A stretch of DNA of 64,000 bases from an uncultured Draconibacterium sp. (GTDB lineage Bacteria; Bacteroidota; Bacteroidia; Bacteroidales; Prolixibacteraceae). The notes beneath the pieces were generated by a model. It had not been told where the DNA came from. It searched no databases and worked only from the letters and a program-made list of their open reading frames with translations. The stretch lies in contig NZ_OY781884.1 in NCBI RefSeq assembly GCF_963677155.1, positions 1,978,501 to 2,042,500 on the forward strand, written 5' to 3'. Numbering within the stretch: the stretch's first letter is position 1; each line of letters begins with the position of its first letter. The position numbers were made by a program, and so were the translations under genes. Positions 8,899 through 19,044 of the stretch are shown here, piece by piece.

Positions 8899-10254
8899 AT
8901 GAAGGTAACTCCATTATTAGCAATAATTATTTTGTCATTTTTTGTTATGTCAGGATGTAGCAAGTCAGGAAATGGCGAATTAATTGGAGCAAAGAGTAAA
9001 GGTAATTTGAAAGAGAATACTCCCCTCGGTATGGAGTTTATTCCCAAAGGATCTTATATTCTGGGGCCAAGTGATCAGGAAGCAAATTCGGCAAATACAC
9101 CAACAAAAGCTGTTTCGGTTGAAGCCTTTTGGATGGATGCCACTGAAATCACAAATAGCGAGTATCGTCAGTTTGTAAACTGGGCAAAAGAATCAATGGC
9201 GCGTAAAATGTTGGGTGAACAGTACCCGGAATTCTTGATTGCAGAAGATAAAAATGGGAATCCAATCAATCCACCTAAAATTAACTGGAATGAAAAAATA
9301 GAGTGGGACAATTTAGAATACCAGACGGCTATGGAGGATTTATACCTGCCCGAGAATGAACGGTTTTATGGGAAGAAAGAAATAGATACACGTAAATTGG
9401 TGTATGAATTCTGGTGGATTGATTTGCAACAGGCAGCCAAAAAACGTAACAGATATAATTTTGAGAATCAAAAGTATGAAGGAAACGTATATAATGCTGA
9501 CGGCGAGTTGGTACCAATTGCAGATCGATCATCTTTTATAATACATGAGCAGGTTCATGTTTACCCAGACACGTTAGTTTGGATTGCGGATTTTACCTAT
9601 TCTTATAACGAACCTCTGGCGAACTACTATTTCTCACATCCCGGATTTTATGATTATCCTGTTGTTGGTATTACCTGGGAGCAGGCCAAAGCATTCTGTC
9701 ACTGGCGATCAAAACTTCAAAATGATTTTCTTGAAAGCAAACAGAAATCCACCGTAACTGATTATCGTTTACCGACTGAAGCAGAATGGGAGTACGCTGC
9801 ACGGGGAGGTAGAAATAATACGATGTATCCGTGGGGTAACTATTATTCAAGAAATAGTAGATACGATTACATGGCAAACTTTAAGCCCCTGCGCGGGAAT
9901 TATGTTGCTGACGAAGGAATGACCGCAATGAAAGTAGGAAGTTTCGAGCAAAATGATTTTTGCTTATATGATATGTCAGGAAATGTTGCAGAATGGACGA
10001 ATGATGCCTTTGATGAAGCGGCATATGAATACATTCATGATTTAAATCCCAGTTTAGGCTATAATGCGAGGCCAGATGATCCACCTGTTATGAAACGAAA
10101 AGTAGTTCGTGGCGGTTCATGGAAAGATATTGCGAGCAATATAAGAACTTCAACACGCAATTTTGAATATCAGGATTCAGCCAAATCGTACATCGGATTC
10201 CGTTGTGTAAGGAGTACTTTCAATCCGAGCTTTAGTAATAAGAAATATTGGTAA
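8899..10254 (+). CDS. GldK/GldJ-like formylglycine-generating-enzyme-fold lipoprotein
   Basis: The protein has 451 residues with a lipobox at about residue 20 (FFVMSGC). From about residue 43 it is an FGE-sulfatase (SUMF1) fold: GMEFIPKGSYILGP, FWMDATEITNSEYRQFV, YRLPTEAEWEYAARGG, YDMSGNVAEWTNDAF and VRGGSWKD...RCVRS are the family blocks. The insert between about 100 and 240 and the lipoprotein signal are as in GldK/GldJ, outer-membrane lipoproteins of the type IX secretion and gliding machinery, where the fold is structural rather than catalytic. The usual gldL, gldM and gldN neighbours are absent. It may therefore be an accessory paralogue linked to the convergent SprF and SprB-like genes. 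Confidence 0.8.
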   Translation: MKVTPLLAIIILSFFVMSGCSKSGNGELIGAKSKGNLKENTPLGMEFIPKGSYILGPSDQEANSANTPTKAVSVEAFWMDATEITNSEYRQFVNWAKESMARKMLGEQYPEFLIAEDKNGNPINPPKINWNEKIEWDNLEYQTAMEDLYLPENERFYGKKEIDTRKLVYEFWWIDLQQAAKKRNRYNFENQKYEGNVYNADGELVPIADRSSFIIHEQVHVYPDTLVWIADFTYSYNEPLANYYFSHPGFYDYPVVGITWEQAKAFCHWRSKLQNDFLESKQKSTVTDYRLPTEAEWEYAARGGRNNTMYPWGNYYSRNSRYDYMANFKPLRGNYVADEGMTAMKVGSFEQNDFCLYDMSGNVAEWTNDAFDEAAYEYIHDLNPSLGYNARPDDPPVMKRKVVRGGSWKDIASNIRTSTRNFEYQDSAKSYIGFRCVRSTFNPSFSNKKYW

Positions 10255-10293
10255 ATTTCCGGAATTAGGAAATTGACAATATGCTGTATTTCT

Positions 10294-11253
10294 CTACTTA
10301 AACAACTTATAACAGGTAGCACATCCAGGTATTTCACTAAATTTCCAGATCAACATTATTTCCTGACTACCGTATGAGCTTCTTCTGATATCTCCAACAA
10401 AAAAGTCGTAGCTATATGTCAAACGAACTGAACTTATCAGGTCGATACTAAATAGGGCGGCAATCTCATTATTTGTGCGGTACAATGCGCCTAACTGGAA
10501 TAGATCGGGGTGTCTGTAAAAACTAAAATAGCTTGATAAATTGAATTCAAGTTGGTTTAATGCTTCATTTTTTATGAATGTAATGCCGGTACGTAAACGA
10601 ACTGGTTGTTCTGACAACATATTATATGCCCCATATAAAAAACTGGCATTTGTTTGCAGCTTGTTATCCTCGTTAAACAACGACAATAGATTCTGGCTGG
10701 AAGCACCGATAAGGAAATATCTTCCTACCAATTCAAATCCGACGTCTGCATTAAAATTGGTCATTTTATTCTGATTGGCATACACCACAGGATCTCCAAT
10801 TGTTTCTGTATTTGCCTCATTCATATCATACAAAACATACTGAACATTTCCGGATACGCCCAAATTGAGTTTATGTGCATCATCGAGTTTTACAGAGTAG
10901 GAATAGGATAATGAAAGGTTTTTGAGTGATGTATAACCGATTTTATCACTAAAAAATTTTAAGCCCAACTGCGTATTTAAATGATCACTATACGCAGTAA
11001 ATGTGGTAAAGAATGTTTGAGGAGCTCCCGGAAAATTGATCCATTGCTTACGACCAGCTCCGCTTAATACAAAATTGTATTCTCCATAAATAGAGGCAGG
11101 GTTGATATAATAGGTGTTCTCCCAGTAATTATTGATTCGAATATTCGACTGCGAAAAGCCTGACAAACAATAAAAAAACAAAACTATCAAAGCCGTAAAT
11201 GCCCTTGTAATCCGCTTCCATTTCAAAAACCAGTATATTTCTTTACTCCTCAT
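10294..11253 (-). CDS. Type IX secretion system membrane protein, PorP/SprF family
   Basis: The protein has 319 residues with a signal peptide ending FYCLSGFSQ. The PorP/SprF layout is clear: an N-terminal YYINPASIYGEYNFVLSGAGRKQW block, then alternating beta strands with LNLGVSGNVQYVLYD, FNADVGFELVGRYFLIGASSQNLL and LRLTYSYDFF. It is an outer-membrane beta-barrel. SprF proteins are needed for export of the SprB adhesin encoded next to them. Here the gene follows the SprB-like giant gene by only 13 bp on the same strand, so they form an operon and very likely a dedicated pair. Confidence 0.9.
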   Translation of the reverse strand: MRSKEIYWFLKWKRITRAFTALIVLFFYCLSGFSQSNIRINNYWENTYYINPASIYGEYNFVLSGAGRKQWINFPGAPQTFFTTFTAYSDHLNTQLGLKFFSDKIGYTSLKNLSLSYSYSVKLDDAHKLNLGVSGNVQYVLYDMNEANTETIGDPVVYANQNKMTNFNADVGFELVGRYFLIGASSQNLLSLFNEDNKLQTNASFLYGAYNMLSEQPVRLRTGITFIKNEALNQLEFNLSSYFSFYRHPDLFQLGALYRTNNEIAALFSIDLISSVRLTYSYDFFVGDIRRSSYGSQEIMLIWKFSEIPGCATCYKLFK

Positions 11254-11266
11254 TCAAACAATCTAA

Positions 11267-14200
11267 TTAACGTAACACGGTTACATAGTTGGTTCTGTAC
11301 TTACTTCCTTCAGCAGAAGAGTCATAAACGATTACAAAATAAGTGTCATTCTCGGCTGGTTTCCCATTATAGGTACCATCCCATCCTTCGTCGCCTTCAA
11401 ACATTAATATTCCATTTCTATTATAGATTTTAATATTCCACCCCATTAAATAGAAATCATTAATTCCATCTCCGTTTGGTGTGAAAGTATTTGGTATGTC
11501 AACGATGTTTCTCACAATCCTTATTGAATCTTGTTCAAGACATCCATACGGATTAATTACATTTAGAAGTACACTATAAAAACCGTCGCTTATAATATCA
11601 TAGCGATGTGAAATATCTGATGCATAACCGTTAATTCCATCTCCAAAACTCCACGTATAATCCGAATATTGAATATTTTCTGTGGAGAAATATACAACGT
11701 TTTGATCGGGTGTAACTTCTTCTTTATCTGCCGATATAGAATAGCCAATGTCCTCAAAATTTGTTGCATCAAAACTAAGTGAGTCTTTACATCCATTTAT
11801 AGAAGTACCAATAACGCTATAATTCCCGATATCTCTTATCAGGATACTATCACCGAACGTACCGTCACTCCACTCAAAATAATCCGTTCCATTCGCAAAA
11901 ACGAGAATTGAATCTCCCTCGCAAAACCGAGGAATTTTACTAAGCGATATTGTTGGTATAGGTTCAACATTAATCACCTGGTTGAATGTGCTGACGCATC
12001 CGGTTATATCATTTGTGACGGTAAGCTTTACATTAAAAGCACCTGCTTTTTTGAAAGAATACGTGGGATTTTTTAAGCTCGATGTATTTCCATCGTCAAA
12101 ATTCCATTTAAATGTATATTTGCTATCTTCACTTGCAACCAAAGCTTCAAACTGGTAAGCGTGATCATTGCAATTAATAAGTTCGTTTTTCAAACCTACC
12201 TGAGGGATATAAGTCTCGAAACTGTTTACAATAGAGCATCCTACGGAATCTGTAACTGTTAATACAACCATTCCACTGAGTTCGGTTTCCATTACTGATG
12301 GATTTAAGTCGTCAACTGTTCCAACGGACCAATTGTATTTATACGGAGGCATGCCACCACGTACCGCAGCTGTGCAAATTTCTGTCACCTCCTGACTTTC
12401 ACAGTCGTAATTAATCTTTGTATCTACTTCTAACTCTAATGGCAAAGGTCTATCTACAGAGAATTGTGCTATTTCAGAACAGCCCATCATATCGGTAACG
12501 GTAACAAAATAATCTCCGGCTTGAATATTTAACAGATCCTCGGTTTTTGCTCCATTTGACCATAAATAATTAAAAAGAGTTTGCCCTCCAGCTACATGTA
12601 AATCGATTGCTCCGGTATTATCATTAACACAATCTAGTGAATTCTTAATCTCGGCACTTAGCTGAATTGGAGATGGTTCTGTAATTATAAAAGATTCGTT
12701 TATAGTGCATCCGGCATTATCGATTATGCTGACTGTGTAAGTTCCTGGCGGAAGATTATTTCGGGTGGCTCCTGCTGTTGCATCATCAAGCCAATTAAAA
12801 TTAATGGGGGGCTGCCCACCTATAAAATTTAAATTAATGCTACCGTCGTTTAAGCCATTGCAAGTCACATTTTTCACAACTGGATTAATGGCAAACACTT
12901 CCGGCTCATCTATAGTTTTAGTAATTATTTTTTGGCAACCGTAATCATCAGTAATGGTAATGGTATAATCGCCTGGAGATAAATCGTGTTGAAATGCACC
13001 ACTGGCGAAGTTACTCCACTCAATATTATATGGAGCTACTCCACCGGAAATTTTTAATTCAATAGATGCATCATTTGCTCCGTAGCAACTTATGGGGGTT
13101 TGCTCTACAAGTATTTCAATATCACTGGGTTCTTCAATTAAGACCGTTTGACTATCAGTACAACCAAAAGCATCGACAACCCAAATAGTATAATTGCCAA
13201 TTACTAAATCGCTTATGTTTTGATCGGTACTTGAAAAACCATTATCTCCGCTCCATAAATACTGGTAGTCATAAATTCCCGGAGCCACTTCTTTCTTCGT
13301 TCCACCTTGTACATCAATTGAAATAGCCCCCGTATTATTACCGTAACATTCAATGTTGGTAATGCTCAGAATATTAATATCCAGAATATCAGGTTGTGTA
13401 ATTTCGAATGTTAACATTTTCGGTCCACAATCATTCTCATCGGTCACTGAAATACTGTATTCTCCAGGTGCCAGATTTATGATGTCCTGTTTGTCTGAAA
13501 AGAAAAGGCCATCCTTCTTCCACTCGTAAGTATATACACCTGTCCCTCCGGTTACAGTTAGTGTAATTTCTCCATCTCCTGCTCCATTGCAGCTAATGTT
13601 CTTCTCTGAATCTACAGTCACAACAATATCCTCAGGCTCGGTTATATTGTAGCTAAAGTTATATATCGTGCCAATAGCATCTGTAACCTCCAGGTCGTAT
13701 ACACCTGGCTTTAAATTGTATATACTCTCCTCTGAAGAAGAGTAACCATCGGGGCCTGTCCATTCCATTAAATATGAATTTTCTGCACTAATTGGTGAAC
13801 CTCCTTCGATTTTTGTTTCAATACTACCGTTATTTGTTCCATAACATGGTATGAGAGTTACTACTGCGTTTGTATTCATCGGAGGACTTACATTTACTAC
13901 GACATTGAAAACTTCGCCCACACAAGAACCAGAGGCAGGAGTAACCTTATAAATAACAGTGGAAGTACTTGTTGAATTATTTGTAAGAGTTTGGCTTATC
14001 GATGTTTGTGGAATCGTTTCCTCGCTCGCACCTGTAACGTTCCCTGCAGGAAATATTTCAGGCTCTTCCCAGGTATAAGTCGTTCCTTCAGGAACAATGT
14101 CACCATTTAATGAATCAGGCACAACAGAAAAAGTCTTTCCGCTACTTATGTCTATAGTATACGTTGAAATTACCGGATAAGGATTAATAATGATTTCAGC

Positions 14201-17200
14201 AACATCAGAAATTAGTGTGCTACAATCTCCCGAAGGAAAAGAAATTATACAATAATAGTAACTGGTATCAGCTACTGTATTTGGCGGTAAATATGTTGAT
14301 GAGTTAGCATTGGGTATTGATGTTCCTCCATTATTCCCATTTGATGAATTTATATACCACTGGTAAACTGGTGTTCCTGTTCCGTTTTTATAGCCTACTG
14401 ATAACTCCGTAAGCGTTTCTTCCAGACAAATGGTATTAGATATAGGTTGATGTGTTAAAATGCCGGCGGGGATTACTTTTATTAAAAATGTTTTAGTTTC
14501 ACCATCACAATTATTTAATGAGGGAGTAACTGTTATTGTTGAAACCAGTGTGTCGGCAGTGTTGTTTTGGGTTACAAAAGCAGGAATCGTTCCTTCTCCA
14601 CTGGAACTCAGCCCAACCAAAGGATTATCATTCGTCCAATAAAATTTAATGCCGGGAAGATTGCCTTTAAAAAATACACTATCAGTTAATGCACCGTTGC
14701 ATAAAATCTGGTCTAATGGTTGATCTATTCTTAACTCAGGATTTATACGAATTAAAAATTGTTCAGCCTCACCAGTGCAAGAAACTCCATTGCTACTATA
14801 ATTGGGTGTAACTTCAATGGTCGCGGTTGTAACGGTGCTTCCACTATTAGCAGGTGCAAATGATATATCCCCAATACCTGAGCCTGCTAAACCTATTCTT
14901 CCGTTACTATTGGTCCATGTATAACTTGTTGTTCCATTTAAGTTGTTGGTTGTGAATTCAATTTTAACGCTATCCCCAATACATACATCTATATCTCCCG
15001 GATTATTAACCTGAGCAGATGGATTGACAGTAATTGTAAATTGATAAGGTTCACCTTTGCATTCGTTAGTCCCAATATTTAAAGTGGGTACTACCGTAAT
15101 GGTTGCCTTAACTGGTGATGTGCCATTATTTACAGCAGTAAAAGAAGGAATTGAATCGGTACCAGATAGCGGAATACCAATACTTGTATTGTTGGTTTTC
15201 CATTCGAAATATGTTCCGGGTATAACACCTGTAAGAACAATTTTATCGCTCAGGTTCGATTCGCACAAGATTCGATCAGGAACCGAATCTATTGTCGGAG
15301 TTGGGTTTACGGTTACAATAACTTCAAACGGGGTACCGGCACAACTGTCTAATAAAGGAGTTACCGAATATGTGGCTGTTGCAATTAATGTTGTCTTGTT
15401 TTCTAAGAATTGACTAATGCTATTCTGAGGTACATTCTGTTCGTCGGCCCCCACTAAAGCATCGGCAGGACTTATAACAGGCAAGTTCCATATGTACTGA
15501 GTTCCGGAGGGAACCACATTCTCATTATTGTTCTCAGGAATAATTGTAAATGTGGAATTATTACAAATACTTTCTTCATAAACCTCCTTGATTACAGGTT
15601 CTGGGTTAACAGTAATGATGTATTTATATTCAGCTCCCTCACACGATGTCATACCTGAAACAGTTGCTTGTGCGGTATAAACAACGTCTATCGGGCTATC
15701 CGTTGAATTAATTAGATTTTGTGCCGGAATAATACCTGAGCCACTTGTTGTTACTCCGGAGATTCCCGCCGGCTCCGTTGCTGTCCAACTAAAAACGGCT
15801 CCGGTAGTAGTACTACTTAAATTTACCTCTTCGGTATTTTCACCGGAACAAATAATTTGGTTGTCCAGTGAAAATTGCACGGTTGCTGATGGATTCACGG
15901 TAATTTTAAATGATTGGCTTTCTCCGATACAAGCCATCGATTCCGGAGTTACGGTAATTATTGAAGTTATTGCACTATCTCCTGTATTTCGGGCTATAAA
16001 AGTAGGAACGTCTCCCGTACCATTCGTTTGGCTTAATCCAATTGCTGTATTTGAATTTACCCATGCAAAAGTGGTGTTAGGAACTGTATCTGAAAAACTA
16101 ATTTCCATTGTTGTCTCCCCATTGCAATATTCATAATCTGTTAAGTCGAGTGAAGATGGTGGTTGATTAACAGTAATGGTAGCAGTGCCCGATTGTACCT
16201 GTGAGCATGCATTTACACTGGTTTCCAGAACATCGATTAAATTATATTGGTAAGTTCCTACAGCATTAGTCGGTGCTGAAACAGTTACAGCATCTCCGGT
16301 TATTGTTGTAACCTGCAGCTCATCACCTCCATTAATAGTATATGTAAAAGTATAAGGCGGAGTACCATCAATTCCTTTAAACGTAATTAGAGGTTCATCG
16401 CTACCAAAGCAAACATTTTGGTCACCTGTAATCATTGCTGTTGGAGCTGGATTAACAACAACTTCTGCAGTACCATTCTGAGTTTGCGAACAAGTTTGTG
16501 ATTTAACACTTACCAAAGTATAAGTATACGTTATTGCCAGGTTAGTAGGAACTTCGACAGTAGCACTATTTTCGTCATCAGCTGTTGATACCGTTCTAAT
16601 ACTACCATTATTTATTCTGTAGCTAAAAGAATATGGTGGTGTACCATTGGCACCTACAAATGTTATCAATGGCAGCTCATCGTTAACACAAACACTATTG
16701 TCCCCGGAAATTGTTGCCGTTGGAAGTTCGCTAACTATAACTTGTTTTATTATACTGTCTCCACCACAAGATCTATATACGTTAGTTGCAACAAGCTTTA
16801 CATCATAAATTCCAGGGGTGGTATAAGTATGTGTAATGTCCCTGGGCAAAGTATTTGTCTGCGTCTCAATCGGGGAGCCATCACCAAAATCCCAGGAATA
16901 ATCAGCTACTTGCCTACACTGCCCTCCATATCCGGCAGTTGACGCATTCGTAAAATAAACAGGTGAATTTACACATGAAGATGATACTGTAAAATCAGGT
17001 ACCGGTTTAGTTAAAACTTTGATGTTACTGGCGGTAAACAAAGTAGCATCACATGCATTTATTACATTCAATTCAACGGTATATGAATCCAGATTGTATT
17101 GACAATTTGAAACAGTATATGAGTGTGGAACCGGGTAATCAGCAGAAGCTGCCGGATCAGCAGCGTTGTAATAGGATGTTTTCACCATTTCATCTTGATA

Positions 17201-18040
17201 AAAGGTACTAATAATACCATCTCCGTAATTCACTTCGTACCTTGTTCCTGGTGAGTTCAGACCCCACGCTACACCCGTAATTGTAAATTCCAATTCATCC
17301 GTTGGTGCACAAATATTTGTTGTATTACCGGGGCTGTTTAGGCCTCCAGAAGGATTCGTTTGATTTTTGACGACATACAAAATATCATTTGTACATCCAT
17401 TTGAACCGGTTGCCGTAATAACCATATCAAATGCCCCCATCTGAGTGTATTCATGATCGATAGGAAAATTTATATCATTTTCAATACTACTACCATCTCC
17501 CCAGTCTATCGAATAAGACAGAATACAGGCTGAAGAATTGGATGAATTACCAACTGTTATCGAATAGCTTGGATCTTCAATTGTTGGATTATCACAATTA
17601 TCAAAGGGATAAGCTGGATTATTAACGTCAGTAAAACTAATGTCTGGTTTCTGCTTAACATCAATTGTTTTACTGGCGACTAATGAAGTATCTGCATCAG
17701 TTACAGTTAGTATAACATTGAATGTTTCTACACTACACCCCAAAGAAGTGTATACATGTGCTGGGTCTTTGGTGGTTGATGTTTTCCCATCTCCAAAATT
17801 CCATGTATAAGTATACGGGGGTTTGCCTCCTGTAACCTCCGATGTGAATTGAATGGTAGTTCCCGAACAAGTTTCGTTGTTAAAAAAAGAAAAATCTACT
17901 TTAAGTTCTTCAGCTTGTGTATTTTCTGTACTAATCAATTGTACGTTAATAAAACCTTCATCAGTATCATTGGCATTTGCTGAAAGTACCATTGCTAAAA
18001 TATAAAAGACGAGTCCAGTGTATTTGTCCAACAATGTCAT
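11267..18040 (-). CDS. Giant SprB-like cell-surface adhesin with PKD domains and type IX type B sorting domain
   Basis: This 2257-residue secreted protein has a signal peptide (about 1-24). The N-terminal third has PKD domains (PYTYTWNFGDGKTST, YSIDWGDGSS, ADYSWDFGDGSP). About 430-1390 is a long array of PKD-like/Ig-like modules, each near 75-90 residues and ending in TITVNP-type strands. From about 1390 to 1850 come SprB repeats (SCNGAGDGEITLTVTGGTG, ECYGNNTGAISIDVQGGT, TCNGLNDGSINLNFIGGQP). Two further PKD domains follow, and the last 80 or so residues are the gliding-motility-associated C-terminal domain (NTFTPNGDGINDFYLMGW, IYNRNG). It is expected to leave the cell through the type IX system and act as a mobile adhesin in gliding or surface attachment. 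Its SprF partner is downstream. Confidence 0.92.
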   Translation of the reverse strand: MTLLDKYTGLVFYILAMVLSANANDTDEGFINVQLISTENTQAEELKVDFSFFNNETCSGTTIQFTSEVTGGKPPYTYTWNFGDGKTSTTKDPAHVYTSLGCSVETFNVILTVTDADTSLVASKTIDVKQKPDISFTDVNNPAYPFDNCDNPTIEDPSYSITVGNSSNSSACILSYSIDWGDGSSIENDINFPIDHEYTQMGAFDMVITATGSNGCTNDILYVVKNQTNPSGGLNSPGNTTNICAPTDELEFTITGVAWGLNSPGTRYEVNYGDGIISTFYQDEMVKTSYYNAADPAASADYPVPHSYTVSNCQYNLDSYTVELNVINACDATLFTASNIKVLTKPVPDFTVSSSCVNSPVYFTNASTAGYGGQCRQVADYSWDFGDGSPIETQTNTLPRDITHTYTTPGIYDVKLVATNVYRSCGGDSIIKQVIVSELPTATISGDNSVCVNDELPLITFVGANGTPPYSFSYRINNGSIRTVSTADDENSATVEVPTNLAITYTYTLVSVKSQTCSQTQNGTAEVVVNPAPTAMITGDQNVCFGSDEPLITFKGIDGTPPYTFTYTINGGDELQVTTITGDAVTVSAPTNAVGTYQYNLIDVLETSVNACSQVQSGTATITVNQPPSSLDLTDYEYCNGETTMEISFSDTVPNTTFAWVNSNTAIGLSQTNGTGDVPTFIARNTGDSAITSIITVTPESMACIGESQSFKITVNPSATVQFSLDNQIICSGENTEEVNLSSTTTGAVFSWTATEPAGISGVTTSGSGIIPAQNLINSTDSPIDVVYTAQATVSGMTSCEGAEYKYIITVNPEPVIKEVYEESICNNSTFTIIPENNNENVVPSGTQYIWNLPVISPADALVGADEQNVPQNSISQFLENKTTLIATATYSVTPLLDSCAGTPFEVIVTVNPTPTIDSVPDRILCESNLSDKIVLTGVIPGTYFEWKTNNTSIGIPLSGTDSIPSFTAVNNGTSPVKATITVVPTLNIGTNECKGEPYQFTITVNPSAQVNNPGDIDVCIGDSVKIEFTTNNLNGTTSYTWTNSNGRIGLAGSGIGDISFAPANSGSTVTTATIEVTPNYSSNGVSCTGEAEQFLIRINPELRIDQPLDQILCNGALTDSVFFKGNLPGIKFYWTNDNPLVGLSSSGEGTIPAFVTQNNTADTLVSTITVTPSLNNCDGETKTFLIKVIPAGILTHQPISNTICLEETLTELSVGYKNGTGTPVYQWYINSSNGNNGGTSIPNANSSTYLPPNTVADTSYYYCIISFPSGDCSTLISDVAEIIINPYPVISTYTIDISSGKTFSVVPDSLNGDIVPEGTTYTWEEPEIFPAGNVTGASEETIPQTSISQTLTNNSTSTSTVIYKVTPASGSCVGEVFNVVVNVSPPMNTNAVVTLIPCYGTNNGSIETKIEGGSPISAENSYLMEWTGPDGYSSSEESIYNLKPGVYDLEVTDAIGTIYNFSYNITEPEDIVVTVDSEKNISCNGAGDGEITLTVTGGTGVYTYEWKKDGLFFSDKQDIINLAPGEYSISVTDENDCGPKMLTFEITQPDILDINILSITNIECYGNNTGAISIDVQGGTKKEVAPGIYDYQYLWSGDNGFSSTDQNISDLVIGNYTIWVVDAFGCTDSQTVLIEEPSDIEILVEQTPISCYGANDASIELKISGGVAPYNIEWSNFASGAFQHDLSPGDYTITITDDYGCQKIITKTIDEPEVFAINPVVKNVTCNGLNDGSINLNFIGGQPPINFNWLDDATAGATRNNLPPGTYTVSIIDNAGCTINESFIITEPSPIQLSAEIKNSLDCVNDNTGAIDLHVAGGQTLFNYLWSNGAKTEDLLNIQAGDYFVTVTDMMGCSEIAQFSVDRPLPLELEVDTKINYDCESQEVTEICTAAVRGGMPPYKYNWSVGTVDDLNPSVMETELSGMVVLTVTDSVGCSIVNSFETYIPQVGLKNELINCNDHAYQFEALVASEDSKYTFKWNFDDGNTSSLKNPTYSFKKAGAFNVKLTVTNDITGCVSTFNQVINVEPIPTISLSKIPRFCEGDSILVFANGTDYFEWSDGTFGDSILIRDIGNYSVIGTSINGCKDSLSFDATNFEDIGYSISADKEEVTPDQNVVYFSTENIQYSDYTWSFGDGINGYASDISHRYDIISDGFYSVLLNVINPYGCLEQDSIRIVRNIVDIPNTFTPNGDGINDFYLMGWNIKIYNRNGILMFEGDEGWDGTYNGKPAENDTYFVIVYDSSAEGSKYRTNYVTVLR

Positions 18041-19044
18041 ACGCTAATTTTGAAATCGATAAGACGGTGTGCGCTAAGTTTAAATTTAAGTTTGAAAACT
18101 AAAGATAATGTATATTTTGAGCATTTGCTCCTTTTTACGATTTTTCCTAATTATCTGTAATTATTCTAATTAACCTTATAAGAAATAAAACTATCAGCAG
18201 ACTTTAAACGATATGGTCAAATAAGATAACTATGCGAATCAGTACGACATAAATGATACTAGTTGAAAAGTATTCGCAATTGGTTCGGATTCTGACAAAT
18301 GATAAGAAAGTAATTTCGGGAGTTTCACTTTTTTGTTGGGATGGAGATTATTCAAATCAGGAGAAAGTGAGTTCCTGGATGTACTTTATCCTGATGAAAA
18401 CATTAACTGGATTTTTCAATCAATAAACTTGGGTTTGAATAACACTTCAATAGTATTATTCGGTTAATAGAAGTATTTGCAATCACTTCTTAATTACTGA
18501 TAATGTTAGATATATAAATTACAAAATCATTTGTCACATTTTGGGAACAAATACATATATCGAACAAATGATTAATAATTTAAAATCATTCTATTGGGGT
18601 TTATCATAAGTCTTTCTGTACTTTATACTCCGGGTTGGTGAAAAATAAGGAATCTTTAGAAAATCAAACAACAATCACACGATCAATTCACATCTTCTTT
18701 AAGCCATACAATCGCAAGTTCAGAATTGAATAATGAGAGTGGTATATCTTTGAATTAATGATTTAATCATGACTCATCGATAAACAATCATTTAAAAAAT
18801 CATTTCTATATGTAAATACGTACAATTTATGCTAGCAAGTAAAATTTTAAAATAATAGGATGGGTTCCTTTCTCTATGGGTATTCAAGGCTCTTTACAAA
18901 TATCAATCTGTATATTTACAATACGAAGTTCTAAGACATGATGCAAACAAAATGGTGTAGTGATACAGGAGCTCACCACCCAAAAACGAAGTGCGGACAA
19001 ACCGACAACGGATAACCATTTAAAAGCTAAATCAGATAAACAAC
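18041..19044. other. Long AT-rich intergenic region
   Basis: About 1 kb separates the adhesin operon from the next operon on the same strand. It contains no intact gene I can support. One possible decayed coding segment (18253-18467) is listed separately. Promoters for the adhesin operon must lie near 18050-18200. Confidence 0.5.
18253..18467 (+). pseudogene. Possible frameshifted gene remnant
   Basis: Two overlapping plus-strand frames look protein-like. One starts at ATG 18253 (MILVEKYSQLVRILTNDKKV) and stops at 18424-18426. The other is open from 18306 and ends at 18465-18467 (SEFLDVLYPDENINWIFQS, then INLGLNNTSIVLFG). A single frameshift near 18340-18370 would join them into one product of about 70 residues. 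No family is recognised, and chance cannot be excluded in AT-rich DNA. Confidence 0.25.
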
